64,000 bases of DNA from Epiperipatus broadwayi (GCA_028023455.1 JAQFVV010006216.1:4046877-4110876); one strand, 5' to 3'; positions 12,106-28,659 are shown, numbered from the stretch's first letter. The notes: generated by a model not told the origin, from the sequence alone. Numbers and translations: made by a program.

Positions 12106-14234
12106 CTCCAAATCTATAAATTATACTTATATTTTAATTATTAATAATTTTACTAGCAAAACTGTACATGGTTAAATGCTATGCTTATTTAGAAACTTAT
12201 TCAAATAATTTAGTTAAATATACTATTAAAATGTGTAATCAATGCTATTAGAATTGGAGAATATATCCCAGGCATTATCTGTATGTTTTATTTTCTGGCA
12301 AATCTCTTTTTACCAACATAGAATAGACAGTAATCTTTTCTTATCATGACAAGTTATATAGAGAAATGATGTTATTTGCAGTATTGTGAGAGGTCTGTTT
12401 CATGTTCAAAACTAATGTTTTCTGAAAATTTCCATTTCACTGAAAAATTCATATCTGCCTTAGAAAGAGTTCTCTATAGGAATTTTCTTGGGGAAAAGCC
12501 ATAGATCCCATATTTGAATAACATTGTTTCATTAGATTTTTTTAAAAATTTCTCATGTTAAATGTGTGTCTTTATCTTGAAGATGTGATCAATCTTCACT
12601 ATTTAGATAAATCTAATCATAATTAAAGTGATGCAACCTCCCTTTTGTTACTAAGGGAAATCTTGATTAAATTACACTGATAAATTTTTGTAAGCTTAGA
12701 GAAAATATAATAGGCTATAATATTTAAAAAAGTTATCTTTTTATTGAACAGTGGTTTCTCCTTTGATGGAAATTATTTACATATGAGTTTAGATTTAAAG
12801 GAAATATTATTCATCATTCCAAAAATAAGCCTGAATCTATCCTTTCTCTTTTCAATGTTAACACAGGCAGAAAATTTTACTATTATACTTATTGAAAATA
12901 ATTAATTGTTCACACATATACACATAAACAAAGCATGACATAGAGAAGTATGATATAAACCAATAATATATCACATACCTTCAGCTTAAATATTTCTTGA
13001 AGGTGCATTATATCATAAGATATAATTGGACTGGTCCAAGATTCAAAGCTTCTCACTTATGGAAGTCATATACTTGATACTAATCTGGGAATTTTGCATA
13101 AAAAAAGCACAGAATAGGAATTTATTAAGCACTATTATCTGACAACTATCACTGATTTTTAAAGCTTACAGTAAGCAGAAAAAATAAGGTGGAAAAGTAT
13201 GCTGCTAAAAAAAAAAGTATTGTCATATATGCTTTGTAAAAGAGAATTTTCACAAGACTTCAAGAGAGCTTGTGATTATGTATTCAATATCTATAAAACT
13301 CATACTATTTAATTTTCTAGATCGATTTTTAGGTCTTAATGAATATAAGACTACTATTTAAAGATAACACATGATGTTCTAATAATTTTTTTATAGTAAC
13401 ACTGCCAAATGCTAAATTTAGAATACCATTGAAATTTGTAGTTATAATATAGTGGGATGAGCTTCAGATATAGGTTAAATGCAAATATGTAGTACTGATT
13501 ATAAATATTTTCTACATCTTAAAAAATATATTAACTGGTCAAAAACTAAATATTATTTTATTTTCTGCCTCTTCTCTATGTCTTTCTCTTATTCTTTTTC
13601 TATCATTTTTTTACCTTACTGTACACTCTATGTTTATTTTAAAGGTTAGTTGGCATATACCAAAAAGCATTTTTTCACACTCATACGTTAATGATATTGT
13701 GTTTTTGTGATCACTTTTATATTCATTAACTATATGCACTGAAATTCTGATTCCAAGCTTTTCTTTAAAATATGTAAAGACCTTGTTATTGAGAAAACAA
13801 TGATGGAGAGATTTAGTAAACCAAGGATCCTAAGTTGTAATCTTGACTGAATTTAAAACAGATGTTTCACTTGATAAACGAATGCATGTTTGATTGATCT
13901 TATTTGCAGATTCCTGGCTATTCATAAAGATGTAAGAATTTAGAAAAATCTCTCAAAATCAAAATATAATTGCAATAACAATATGCATTACATTTTTTCT
14001 ATATATATATATTGCTTCATGTAAATTATTCACAAATCAATAGGTCATCAGTTTAATTCTCATGCTATTATTGTCATTAATCAAGCTAATAGTATTTGAA
14101 GAAGAGAGAAGATTACTATTAAAAAGCATTGTGTAATACATCAATTTGTGTTACTACTTACCATTGAATATATTTGAAAACTTGAAATTAAGTTTGAATT
14201 TTTCTTTAAATATTTATTAATTAAAACTAGGAAA
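12106..14234. other. AT-rich spacer
   Basis: No gene, RNA or structured repeat recognised over this stretch. It may be intronic if the exon at 15.3 kb belongs to a long gene. Confidence 0.35.
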
Positions 14235-14626
14235 GGTAATACAGTTTTTATTATTGTTATAATTTGCTGAGCATGCTTTCCATGTTAACAATCAGAATCA
14301 TAGCGCTCATCTTTTGCTGCAGAATGTAATACCAAATTTAAATAAGATGTGCATTATGTAAATGCCCTATTTACATATTCCATTTCTTTGATAGGGAAAC
14401 ACAGGATTTCTTTTTGTTTACAGTGTGGGGGTTGTTAGGCAATACACCATGCTTTTTTACAAAAAAAAATTTGTTTTTTTTATCAAAGAAATGGATATGT
14501 AAATAGGGCATTTACATAACACACAGCTTTTTTAGATGTGGTATTGCTTTCTATGGCAAAATTCTGACTATATATATTGAAAGCATGCTCAGCAAATTAT
14601 AACAATAATAAAAAAACTGTATTACC
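14235..14626. mobile_element. Foldback (inverted-repeat) element
   Basis: GGTAATACAGTTTTTATTAT at the left end pairs with its complement ending CTGTATTACC at 14,626. The arms continue through GCATGCTTT/AAAGCATGC and a second strong block, 14,349-14,393 against 14,481-14,524 (TAAATGCCCTATTTACATA). The central loop is about 85 bp. There is no coding capacity. It fits a non-autonomous MITE or foldback transposon. I could not define a target duplication. Confidence 0.75.
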
Positions 14627-15298
14627 ATGTCTTGATTAAATGTTCAAACTGTTTATAATACATAAATAACAATGACCATAAGAAAAAAGAAATATTTTTT
14701 TTGGAATTAATTAAGACTAGGTAATGAAAATAATCTAACATATAATCACAAGGAAAATGCGATCACAAAATTTTAGATAAACTTTACAAATCATGATTAA
14801 TCCATTATTAAAACAAAAAAATACAGAGCAGTTAGTATTTGTTTGTTTCACTTTATGTAGAATTTATTACAGAAGCAATTTGATATAATGACAATAAAAT
14901 AAAAATTTGTTATAAAAATTTTATATATTATTTTTTCTTACACACAAACAGAATGTTTATTTTAAAATTATTCGATACATAAATATTTTTTATTATGACA
15001 AAAATATAGTTTTTTTTTTTTTAAATGCAAATGGATGAAGTCAACTTGCATATATGTTTATTGAGTTTTCTGATTGAAGACATAGAGAGTTAACCAGATA
15101 AAAATGTAGATTAATTATTATTAGCCATTATTTCCATTTTTTATTTTATTCTAGAGTATTATGTGTGTAGTGTGCAGAAAGTGTTCTAGTGATAAAGTGC
15201 TTAAATATAATATATAAATTAATGCTCATATATAAATATGTAATTAATTTTATATTTTGTTGACATTCTTAAATAGATTTCATAACTTTTTTTATTAG
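14627..15298 (+). other. Intron upstream of the beta-lactamase-like exon
   Basis: AT-rich sequence ends in a pyrimidine-rich tract and TTATTAG at 15,292-15,298, a good splice acceptor. No upstream exon was found in the window. Confidence 0.5.
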
Positions 15299-15521
15299 GC
15301 TGGTTTAGTCATACTACCAGCTCACATGCCAATTTTCTCAGATGAAACAGCAACTAAAAAAAAAATATTAGAAAGTGCAATTCCAAACTGGGCTGCTGGG
15401 ACAAAAGTTGGGTACCATATAGCTTCTTTTGGTTTTTATGCTGAACAACTGTTAAATCTTGTTGATCCCCAAAAGAGAACAATGGCCCAATTTTTTCAAG
15501 AAGAAATAGCAAAACCATTTG
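15299..15521 (+). CDS. Internal exon of a beta-lactamase-like (serine hydrolase fold) protein
   Basis: The exon is 223 bp, phase 0 at its start, and ends one base into a glycine codon. It is bounded by TTATTAG and by GTAAGT. It encodes about 74 residues, including PNWAAGTKVGYHIASFGF, LVDPQKRTMAQFF and EEIAKPFG. This pattern is characteristic of the animal 'beta-lactamase domain-containing' family related to class C beta-lactamases and penicillin-binding proteins. The Tyr of GYH sits where the family carries its second active-site motif (Y-x-N in bacterial enzymes). The exon with the nucleophilic Ser-x-x-Lys motif is not in view. Function in animals is poorly defined; a hydrolase or esterase role is only inferred. 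Its composition is less AT-rich than the flanks, and no stop interrupts it, so it may be part of a living gene with very long introns. A lone retained exon of a dead copy is also possible. Confidence 0.85.
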
Positions 15522-18500
<2,979 letters not shown>

Positions 18501-19189
18501 AAAATGCATTGAAATAACTTAAATTTCATATTTTCTGACTTATTATTTTGAAATAAGAAATGGAAGTTTAGTCTTTAAGTTTTATGTACACACATTATAT
18601 ATATTTTACAGTAAATCTAATGTAACATGAAGCCATTAGTTTCTATTACAAATGGTAATTAATTTGATTATAAGTAATAATTATTCATAAAAAAATATGA
18701 GAAAAATAGCTTTATGTTCAAGTGATATTAGATTTGCAAAACTAAATACTTTTTCATTTAAAAAAAAAAGAACAATGGTAAGAATATGCAACTAATGATA
18801 AGCAGAAAACTATACATTCTAAGAAATATTAATAACATCTTTGGAATTATCTTTTTTAATACTAATTTTAATTCAAGCTATTCAAACTTCATCTTTTCTA
18901 ATTAACTTCATTTATTCATCTTATATATTCATGCATTTTTCACACATTCTCTTTTGTATTTCTCTTATTTTTAATACTAAATATTTTTTATGCATTTTGT
19001 TTTAAATGCATATTTGAAAATATGAAAAATATAATATTTTTATAAACATTTTTTTAAAAGTGCTCAATATTTTTCATTAACTCACTTCATTTTTCTTTAA
19101 AAATCACATTTAGTTCTGTCATTTCAAGTGTCTAAAACTTGTCATATACAGACACACACACACATATATATATATTGTACCCTTTTGTT
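18501..19189. other. AT-rich spacer
   Basis: No coding or repeat structure recognised apart from a short (CA)n(TA)n run at about 19,150-19,175. Confidence 0.4.
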
Positions 19190-22100
19190 TAGGTAAGGAT
19201 GGATTATTTCTATCAATTTACTGGAAAATTTTAAATTTCAAAGTTAAATAAGGGAATGATGTATGTTATGTGTTGATGGTCTTTTAATAATCTAGTTAGG
19301 GCAAGTAAAATAATTGATGTATAATATTGTGTTGGTATTTGAAAGAAAACAGTTAACTAAAACTCATTATAAGATTGTATGGTTGGGAAAGCTGGCCATA
19401 GTAAATATTGATTTAATAAGTCTTATAAATAAATGATTGAAGTAAATTTTAAAAGTAGTAATTTAAAGTTAAACGAATAGAATATTTAATAATAATAATT
19501 GTATTTAGTAGTTATATTTAAAAATCATTTAATTAAAAGTAATAATGTGGGAGAAAAGTGCATATTTGATTTTATAATGTTAGAATAATTATTTTAAATT
19601 TTGCTTTAATATTATTTTTATGTAATATTTTATAAATTAAATTATTTATTTTATTTTTTGGTTAAGTTATTAGCATCTCATGTATTTTTGTAAACCATGT
19701 GATGAGTAAATGTTCACATGTGCGCTTGCAAAGTTTTTAATAAAGTAAAACTATTTTAAAATTCTAATATAAGTTTTTAAAATATTAGATTTGTATATCC
19801 CAGAATAAAATAATATTATCTGTTATAAATATTAAATTGGGTCTTTAAAGTGAATATAATAAATAAAATAAAATTTGTATTTTATTTTGAAAATAAATAC
19901 GTTTTGTTTAAAAGAAGGATAAAAATAGTAATAAATATTATAATGTGGTTTTTAGAAGTTATTTTAGAGTATGTATTAAGTGTAAATAAAATATGAAAAT
20001 TAATTAAGAATTAAATAATATGATAAAAAATAAATATTTAGTAAATTATTATTTGTTTTAACTTTAACTAGCATTGTTTTCCCAGGCTCATAAGAAGCAA
20101 GTATTGTTTAATTGTCCAATCAGGTGTGGAGTAGGCTTGAGTATATATATAAGAGTTGCACAGATTTTGCAGATTTCTATTATTTTAATTCTTACTATCG
20201 TTGCAACTTTAGTTAATTACAGATTAGTAATAGTCAATTTTATCATTTTTAAATTCTAAAAGAGGAGATATTTATTCATTATCATAAGATTGTGATATAG
20301 AAATGTGTTGCTAAAAAATTAAATAATTCCTTACTTGTTGATCTATTTCATTTAATTTAACATCAACTTAGATATGGAGGAGCCATCATTGAACTTAAAT
20401 TTATGGAAGAAAATATTGAATTATTATTGTTCTAATAGGCACATAGTTTTGCCTATGTTAAGCGTTCATGCTAACGTAATAGTCAATTTAATAGAAAGAA
20501 CTTCACAGAAAAGATTCAGAAAAGCTTGTCAGAAATGGAAAGGAAAATATGAAATTTTTATTCTGAAGGCTATTTAAAGTAGAATAGTTTTTTAAAAAAA
20601 ACTGTTAATGTGAAATAACAATTATTTAAGATGCTGAAATATTTCTTTGTAAAGAAATATTGAAATTGATTTTTGAAAAATATAATTTTTTTAAAAATTA
20701 AAAAATGAAGATTATTAGTAAAATAATTGATATTACATTGGAAAAATCTTCAAAATAATAGTTGTTGTATGCTGGTCATACAGAATATATTTGTAAAAGT
20801 ATTTCTAAAGATATTTTAAAACTATAATAATAATACTACGGATGCCATGTTGTACCCAGGAACATTGACCTGTAGGAAATTTAACTGGAAGCAGTAAAGT
20901 TTTTAGAAGATATATGTTGTAATAGAGGATTAAAAAATGCATTTAATAATTACTGTTGGAAATAAAAGAAGAACCTGAACTATTTGTATTGCAATAGGAA
21001 TATTTTACAAGTCGACTTACTTTTGTTTATTTTCTTTATTTTTAAAAGAATCATTGGATATGTCGTGAAAGGAGAATTATTGGAGCATGCATAGTTTTTT
21101 TTTGCATTAAAGGAAGATGTTTTTGTCAAAAAATGCTGCAGGATGAGAAGGACATTTTCCATAAAGAACTTTGTCAGAGTTTTTTGTAAATATGAACTTT
21201 AAATCTTATTTTTACTAACTTTTATCATAATGCTTAGAAAATAGAAAAGGGTAGGAACATAAAAACATTAAATTATTTACTAACCTAGTGATTAGTTATT
21301 ATAAAAAAAGTCTTTAATAATTTTTAAAAAGAAGTTTAATATTTTAAAGTATGATGATGTGGAATGAGTGATATTTTTAAATAATGTTTTATTTAGTTCG
21401 TGATCTAGAAATATTAATGGAATAATCGACAAGGAAGATATATTGTTGATGGTAATGATTATAAAAATATTGATCATTTTCTTATGTATTTTATTATTGT
21501 ATATTTTAGTGTGGATGTATGAAATAAGTATGAAAAACACAATACATACACATAGTTTATAATTTGTTTATTCATGTTAAAGAATATGCATACTTTTAAT
21601 AATATTATAAGCACATTTTAATATAAGGGAAATATAAGTATATGATTCTATTATAACTGAATTTAAGATTTATTTTAAGTGATAAAAATAATAAACTGGG
21701 ATATCGATACTGATTGTTTGTATTTATGTTTAAAGTTACTAAGGGATAAAATAATCTTTTCTTATTGATTGGTTAGATGGTTATTTTAGACATGAATTTA
21801 TTTATTGTTATAAGAATGTAAGAATAGATTTAGTGATGTAAGCTTGGTATTAAGTTAAATAGGATCAAGATAATATTTTAGGTATGAGTTGTTTATATGA
21901 GAATAAGTGTAGATAATAGTGATTATTGTGCAAGTATAGATAACTTAGCCCTATAGCTTGAATATGTTCATGGTAGTGTTATTTTTTGTATGTTGAAGTT
22001 GTAATGTTCCATAGAGCTGAATAGATAGCTTGGACATTATGTTTATTAGTAGAGGTGATGAACTAAAATAGTCATACCTTATTTATGATACACTATGATC

Positions 22101-22990
22101 ATGATGGTTATTTAATAGAAGTGCTATTAAATTAAAATCTAATTTATTCCATAGACCTACTTGTGTATTTACTATTAATATTGCTTGGATTGCATCGTAA
22201 AAGATAGTATTTTAAAATATGAAATAATGAATAAGTTTAAAATGCAGAATTATTATTAAAGAAGATAAGATGGGTTATATTGTTTTAAAAGTAAGAATAT
22301 GAGTAACGGTAAAGAGTACAAGATTATAATTTGTTAATAAGGAATCATAAACTTTTTATGTTTGGGACTCATTATTATTTATTACAAATAAATAAATGAT
22401 GAATGAAATGTGTTTTTAAAAGATATTATTTAATCATTAAGTTTTACAAAAATTCAATTTTAATGCATATTTTTACAAGTAAAAGAAATATACATAAATC
22501 ACATTTGAAGAATATAAGTGATCATAATTTTATAAAAAATTATTTTATAATGATAACACATCAATACTTACATTTTATTTGACATTACATTGATGAGTAA
22601 TAAGCAATCTAGGTTAATGGATATGTTATTAATTAAGATTATTTACATTATGAATAGGTTAGGAATAATTATATGAGATAATAAAAGTATATTAAAAACT
22701 TAATAATAAATAATAAAGGTATATTGACTTAATAATTTAAATAATACTGTTGCAATGTAATGATTTAAAGAAAATTAATGGAGGCCATAAAGATATTATG
22801 GTAATATTTTAATAATAAGAATTTTATAAAGCAATTTTTTTTGTATCTGATATTTATTTAATTTAATATATTTTTTGTGAGATTACCTAAATGAGAGTAA
22901 GACAAAGTTCATTCATGTTGTATATACTGTATATAATTTATTGTTAAAGTTTATTAATAAATTTGTTAAGTTTTTGATATAAATCTTGGT
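19190..22990. other. C-depleted, strand-asymmetric block
   Basis: The + strand is very poor in C while G stays at ordinary levels. Several 60-base lines (for example 19,921-20,040) contain no C at all, and many contain one to three C against about ten G. The asymmetry fades after about 22,990. Short open frames at 20,074-20,259 and 20,374-20,577 are the most complex parts but match no family I know. Possible causes are a transposon relic with biased base use, transcription-linked mutation, or strand-specific deamination. Boundaries are approximate. Confidence 0.5.
20120..20165 (+). promoter_or_regulatory. TATA-like core promoter candidate
   Basis: TATATATATAAG at 20,142-20,153 is preceded by a GC-richer GGTGTGGAGTAGGCTTG and followed by GAGTTGCACAG. 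This arrangement resembles an LTR or pol II core promoter. In such AT-rich DNA a TATA match alone means little, so this is a weak call. Confidence 0.25.
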
Positions 22991-23896
22991 GTCCACTCAA
23001 TTTCTTCACATCACAATTACATAATCACAGATAATTAGAATTAAGACACGATATTTGCACAACATAAATAAAGTTATTATTTAAGAGTTATAATGTTTTA
23101 TTGATATGATTTTCATTAAAGAAATTTCATTTATTATATCATTATGATGGTCATAGAATAACCACAAAACCACATATTCTCAGATTATAATATCATACCA
23201 TATATGTTTATTTAAGATGCCATATGAATAATAGAAGATTACATTACATTATTATTATGTGATATACATAAGTAATATTACAAGTAGAAAAGATAAGATT
23301 AAATTATAGATTGAAAATTTATATTATTATTTTATTAATATTGGTATTAGTTAGATGTAGTTGGAAATGATATTAAATCCTTTATCATACTTAATTACAG
23401 AAGTTATAAGTATTTAGAATTATTTTAAAAGAACCTGAGATAACTTTGAGCTAAATCATTTTGATAGAGATATTCAGATTAATTTAGTAAAAGTCATTTA
23501 CTTAATTAATTTTATTAAAGATGTAGGAGTACTATAGATTTATTGTTTAAGCAATAAGAGTAAGGATAGTATTTTTATGCCATTGAGGTGATATCTTGTG
23601 GGGTATTGGCTTAATGTATTCGTTTACCACTTGTAAATTCACTTCATAGTTTCACGATTTTTATTAGATATTTATTTATTTAATTTAAGAAGCAAAACCA
23701 TATTATTATTTGTTAATTTGAACTAAATAATAATAGATAGTATTAAAGAATATAGTTATTATTTATTAGATACATTTTAGATGAACATAATTATTTATCT
23801 GAGCTAGATTAATTGATTGTTATTATGTATTTTCTGGAAGTGGGTGTGAAAAGACATCTTATCTCCCCTACATTGCAGGACTAATACTAAAGTACT
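22991..23896. other. AT-rich spacer
   Basis: No gene or structured repeat recognised between the C-poor block and the long direct repeat. Confidence 0.4.
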
Positions 23897-25600
23897 AAAA
23901 AATCTAATCTATAATGCATTAAGGTGTAATAAGAGAACATCTCCATCTCTTATAGAATTCATTACTGCACAGTAAGAACACACATCCATCCTTCTATTAA
24001 TTTTTTACTATATGCACTCCTATCACAACTTTGTGGGCAAATAACTCACATATAAAATAATAAACACATAAAATATATATAATAACCATGCTGATTGATG
24101 ATATTACACCAGAGGAAAAAATATCAGAGAGATATTTTTCAATTCATGTTTTCTACACTTTAATAAATAAATACAAAAAATATACATCCTTATCTAAGTC
24201 TATATACATGTATACATTCGTATATGTATAGTTTAATTTTGCTAAAACATCAATTTCTTAAATAAATATATATCTTTATCTAATTTACACATACACATAT
24301 ATTCATATATGTATAGCTTAATTTGGACAAAAACTGTAATCAATATATTTTAATAAAAAAAGAAACATAAAAAAAAAAACAATAATAAATTTAAATGTTT
24401 TTTTCTTACTTATATTAATGGGAGGAGGGGAGTTGTACAATTCATTTCTGCTCTTTAAATATTTCAAAGACTCATCTGCAATACTCATTCATATGAAACA
24501 TTATATAATGCTATCTTCTATGATGACCAGCTAAAATGAAATTTCCTTGGTGTGCTCTTACTTACAATGTTTTATTGATATGTGCAATGGTGAACAGGAG
24601 AAACAGATGATTTTAATTCAGCTACATTTTCTTGCTAGGCAGATTCCAGCATAATAATACATTTCATATGGTGATTATTTGAAGATTAAATCTGGTGCAC
24701 TTGGGGAATTTCTATTCCATTTTATTTCATTTATTAAATTCTTCTGGCTGCATTAATATTTTTTGTTAGTCTATCAAAAACAGATTCCAAGAGTTATCCA
24801 AGAATTCTTTTTTTTTTCTCTGCACTATAATGTAATCACCAACTGCTCACTAACTCTGATGATTGACTCTCTACTGATTTTCTGTTTGCAAACTGCTCTC
24901 TCACTGCCACTGCTCTCTAACTGATCACTATACACATACCAAAGAACAACAATGTTGTAATCTTTTATCTTTGATCAAATTTTTTTTTTTTTATTCAGCT
25001 TGCAAATGAGTCTTTTAAATCTTTACAAAAAATTTCAAGAATTTTTTTATAAAATACTTTACCAATTAAATTTTGATAACATATCTTGGTACATCTAAAA
25101 ATAAAAATTAAAACAAAATTATATCAAAGAGATAAATCCTTTAATTTAATTTAAACCCACAAAAAAATTATAAGAATTTGGATACAACAATATCTCTAAT
25201 TAGATTCCAATCTAATTAAACACTGTTAAAATTTTTCTACAAAATATTTGTACCCAAGGATAATTGATTCAATCTTTTAAGTACATTTTCTTTTTTTTAT
25301 CTACAAATTTGATTAAATGAACATAAATTTTATTTTTTTATATATCTTAAACACACACAAAAAATGTAAAATACATTAAAGAAAATTAACAAAAATTAAT
25401 ATTGCAAATTGAAAAAATATATACATAGTTAAAATATGCACATATTCTACTACCTATCTGGCAATATAATATGTGTGCATATATATACATCACTCACAAA
25501 TGTCCCTTTTGGTTTTTAAATTATATTTATAACAACTAATACTTTAATATAGTGCTAGCTAACCAAGACTTGTGATGGAGATTTGATCATCATCAGTTGT
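23897..25600. repeat. Long direct repeat, copy A (possible LTR, minus orientation)
   Basis: This ~1.7-kb block aligns by eye almost throughout with 30,867-32,535. Shared landmarks are AATAAGAGAACAT near the start, a block of TCTGATT/CTGCTCTC repeats, TTCAGCTACATTTTCTTGCT, and TTTGATCATCATCA at the end. Copies A and B flank about 5.3 kb that contains a minus-strand gag-like ORF, which is the arrangement of an LTR element. I cannot identify clean TG/CA ends, a primer site or a polypurine tract, so the LTR reading is inference. Divergence from copy B is substantial. Confidence 0.6.
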
Positions 25601-26047
25601 ACGCAACAGTTGCTATTTTTATTAACTTTTTCTTATAAATATGTATATATTCTAAATTATATTATCTGAATAGGTAGTATAAAATGTATTTCTTACAAAA
25701 CTTTGGTTTATTTAACATATCCTGGGTCAGTAACGAAAGTTGTCTGTCCTTATTTACACTGATGTCAACCCTTCCCTCCAGGTATTTTTATTACTGTCAT
25801 TTGGGATGACAAGAAAAAAAATATCCATTGCATGATTATTATTCATTTTCTCCCATTGGAATGAATATTCAATTTTTTTCTTGTAATTTTATTTCTTTTA
25901 TTTGCTTTTGCTATAGTAAATTTTTTAACTACTATTCTTGATTCCATCATTTCTAAAACTATTGTTTTAAGAATTTCCCTTTCTATTTCACATTCAATTT
26001 ACTATATCTTCAGATTTGTGAATTCCATTTGTTTTACTCTTACTATC
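25601..26047 (-). pseudogene. Possible internal remnant of a minus-strand retroelement
   Basis: On the minus strand, short protein-like pieces (for example near 25,900-26,000) are interrupted by stops. No specific domain can be named. It lies between repeat A and the palindromic array, and would continue the gag-like sequence at 28.66-29.33 kb if the array is an insertion. Confidence 0.25.
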
Positions 26048-28659
26048 TTAACACTTTAATAATATTTAAACAGCATTAAACTGTTGCACATGCACTTTGG
26101 ATTTTAAATATAAAATAAATGAATACTAACACTTCAACCACATGATAAAGTCTTTGGAAAAGATAGAATGGCATCTATCTTTTCGTACCCAAATGCTTTT
26201 GTATGGGCGAATCTTAAGTGTTTGAAAGTGAAAGTGTGAAGATATTAAATAATCACTTTAAATTACTTTTACATGCTTGAATGAATGACGCTGGTGAAAT
26301 TTATTAGAATTTACGATACGTCATTCTTATTTGAAATTAAATGTATGTAAATAAGTCAATTATTTTATATAGCTCGATGTTTTTTATAAACAATAATATT
26401 TAAATAGCATTAAACTGTTGCATATGCGCTTTGGATTTTAAATATAAAATGAATGAATATTAATACTTCAACCACATGATAAAGTCTTTGGAAAAGATAG
26501 AATGGCATCTATCTTTTCGTACCCAAATGCTTTTGTATGGGCGAATCTTAAGTGTTTGAAAGTGAAAGCGTGAAGATATTAAATAATCACTTTAAATTAC
26601 TTTTACATGCTTGAATGAATGACGCTGGTGAAATTTATTAGAATTTATGATACGTCATTCTTATTTGAAATTAAATGTATGTAAATAAGTCAATCATTTT
26701 ATATAGTGCGATGTTTTTTATAAACAATAATATTTAAACAACATTAAACTGTTGCACATGCGCTTTCGATTTTAAATATAAAATGAATGAATACTAACAC
26801 TTCAACCACATGATAAAGTCTTTGGAAAAGATAGAATGGCATCTATCTTTTCATACCCAAATGCTTTTGTATGGGCGAATCTTAAGTGTTTGAAAGTGAA
26901 AGCGTGAAGATATTAAATAATCACTTTAAATTACTTTTACATGCTTGAATGAATGACGCTGGTGAAATTTATTAAAATTTACGATACGTCATTCTTATTT
27001 GAAATTAAATGTATGTAAATAAGTCAATTATTTTATATAGCGTGATGTTTTTTATAAACAATAATATTTAAACAGCATTAAACTGTTGCACATGCGCTTT
27101 GGATTTTAAATATAAAATGAATGAATACTAACACTTCAACCACATGATAAAGTCTTTGGAAAAGATAGAATGGCATCTATCTTTTCATACCCAAATGCTT
27201 TTGTATGGGTGAATCTTAAGTGTTTGAAAGTGAAAGTGTGAAGATATTAAATAATCACTTTAAATTACTTTTATATGCTTGAATGAATGACGCTGGTGAA
27301 ATTTATTAGAATTTATGATAAGTCATTCTTATTGGAAATTAAATGTATGTAAATTCTAATAAATTTCACCAGCATCATTCATTCAAGCATGTAAAAGTAA
27401 TTTAAAGTGATTATTTAATATCTTCACGCTTTCACTTTCAAACACTTAAGATTTGCCCATACAAAAGCATTTGGGTAGGAAAAGATAGATGCCATTCTAT
27501 CTTTTCCAAAGACTTTATCATGTGGTTGAAGTGTTAGTATTCATTCATTTTATATTTAAAATCCAAAGCGCATGTGCAACAGTTTAATGCTGTTTAAATA
27601 TTATTGTTTATAAAAAACATTGTGCTATATAAAATAATTGACTTATTTACATACATTTAATTTCAAATAAGAATGATGTATCATAAATTCTAATAAATTT
27701 CACCACCGTCATTCATTCAAGCATGTAAAAATAATTTAAAGTGATTATTTAATATCTTCACGCTTTCACTTTCAAACACTTAAGATTCACCCATACAAAA
27801 GCATTTGGGTACGAAAAGATAGATGCCATTCTATCTTTTTCAAAGACTTTATCATGTGGTTGAAGTGTTAGTATTCATTCATTTTATATTTAAAATCCAA
27901 AGCGCATGTGCAACAGTTTAATGCTGTTTAAATATTATTGTTTATAAAAAACATTGTGCTATATAAAATAATTGACTTATTTACATACATTTAATTTCAA
28001 ATAAGAATGATGTATCATAAATTCTAATAAATTTCACCACCGTCATTCATTCAAGCATGTAAAAATAATTTAAAGTGATTATTTAATATCTTCACGCTTT
28101 CACTTTCAAACACTTAAGATTCACCCATACAAAAGCATTTGGGTACGAAAAGATAGATGCCATTCTATCTTTTCCAAAGACTTTATCATGTGGTTGAAGT
28201 GTTAGTATTCATTCATTTTATATTTAAAATCCAAAGCGCATGTGCAACAGTTTAATGCTGTTTAAATATTATTGTTTATAAAAAACATTGTGCTATATAA
28301 AATAATTGACTTATTTACATACATTTAATTTCAAATAAGAATGATGTATCGTAAATTCTAATAAATTTCACCAGCGTCATTCATTCAAGCATGTAAAAGT
28401 AATTTAAAGTGATTATTTAATATCTTCACGCTTTCACTTTCAAACACTTAAGATTCACCCATACAAAAGCATTTGGGTACGAAAAGATAGATGCCATTCT
28501 ATCTTTTCCAAAGACTTTATCATGTGGTTGAAGTGTTAGTATTCATTCATTTTATATTTAAAATCCAAAGCACATGTGCAACAGTTTAATGTTGTTTAAA
28601 TATTATTGTTTATAAAAAACATCGCGCTATATAAAATAATTGACTTATTTTAACACTTT
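26048..28659. repeat. Palindromic satellite array: 334-bp units, four forward then four inverted
   Basis: Forward units recur with an exact 334-bp period; AATATTTAAA is at 26,061, 26,395, 26,729 and 27,063. The fourth unit stops at about 27,353, and the same unit then runs inverted with the same period (TTTAAATATT at 27,593, 27,927, 28,261 and 28,595). GGTGAAATTTATTAGAA at 27,295-27,311 mirrors its complement at 27,354-27,370, leaving a ~42-bp loop. TTAACACTTT lies directly outside both ends (26,048-26,057 and 28,650-28,659), like a 10-bp target duplication. Units differ at only a few positions. There is no coding frame. The unit resembles satellite DNA, but the flanking duplication suggests that the block inserted as one piece. 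Confidence 0.9.

Noticed and set aside
20074-20577. Two small plus-strand frames as a gene
   Set aside because: Separated by stops, no splice signals joining them, no recognisable motif; kept only as part of the C-poor block.
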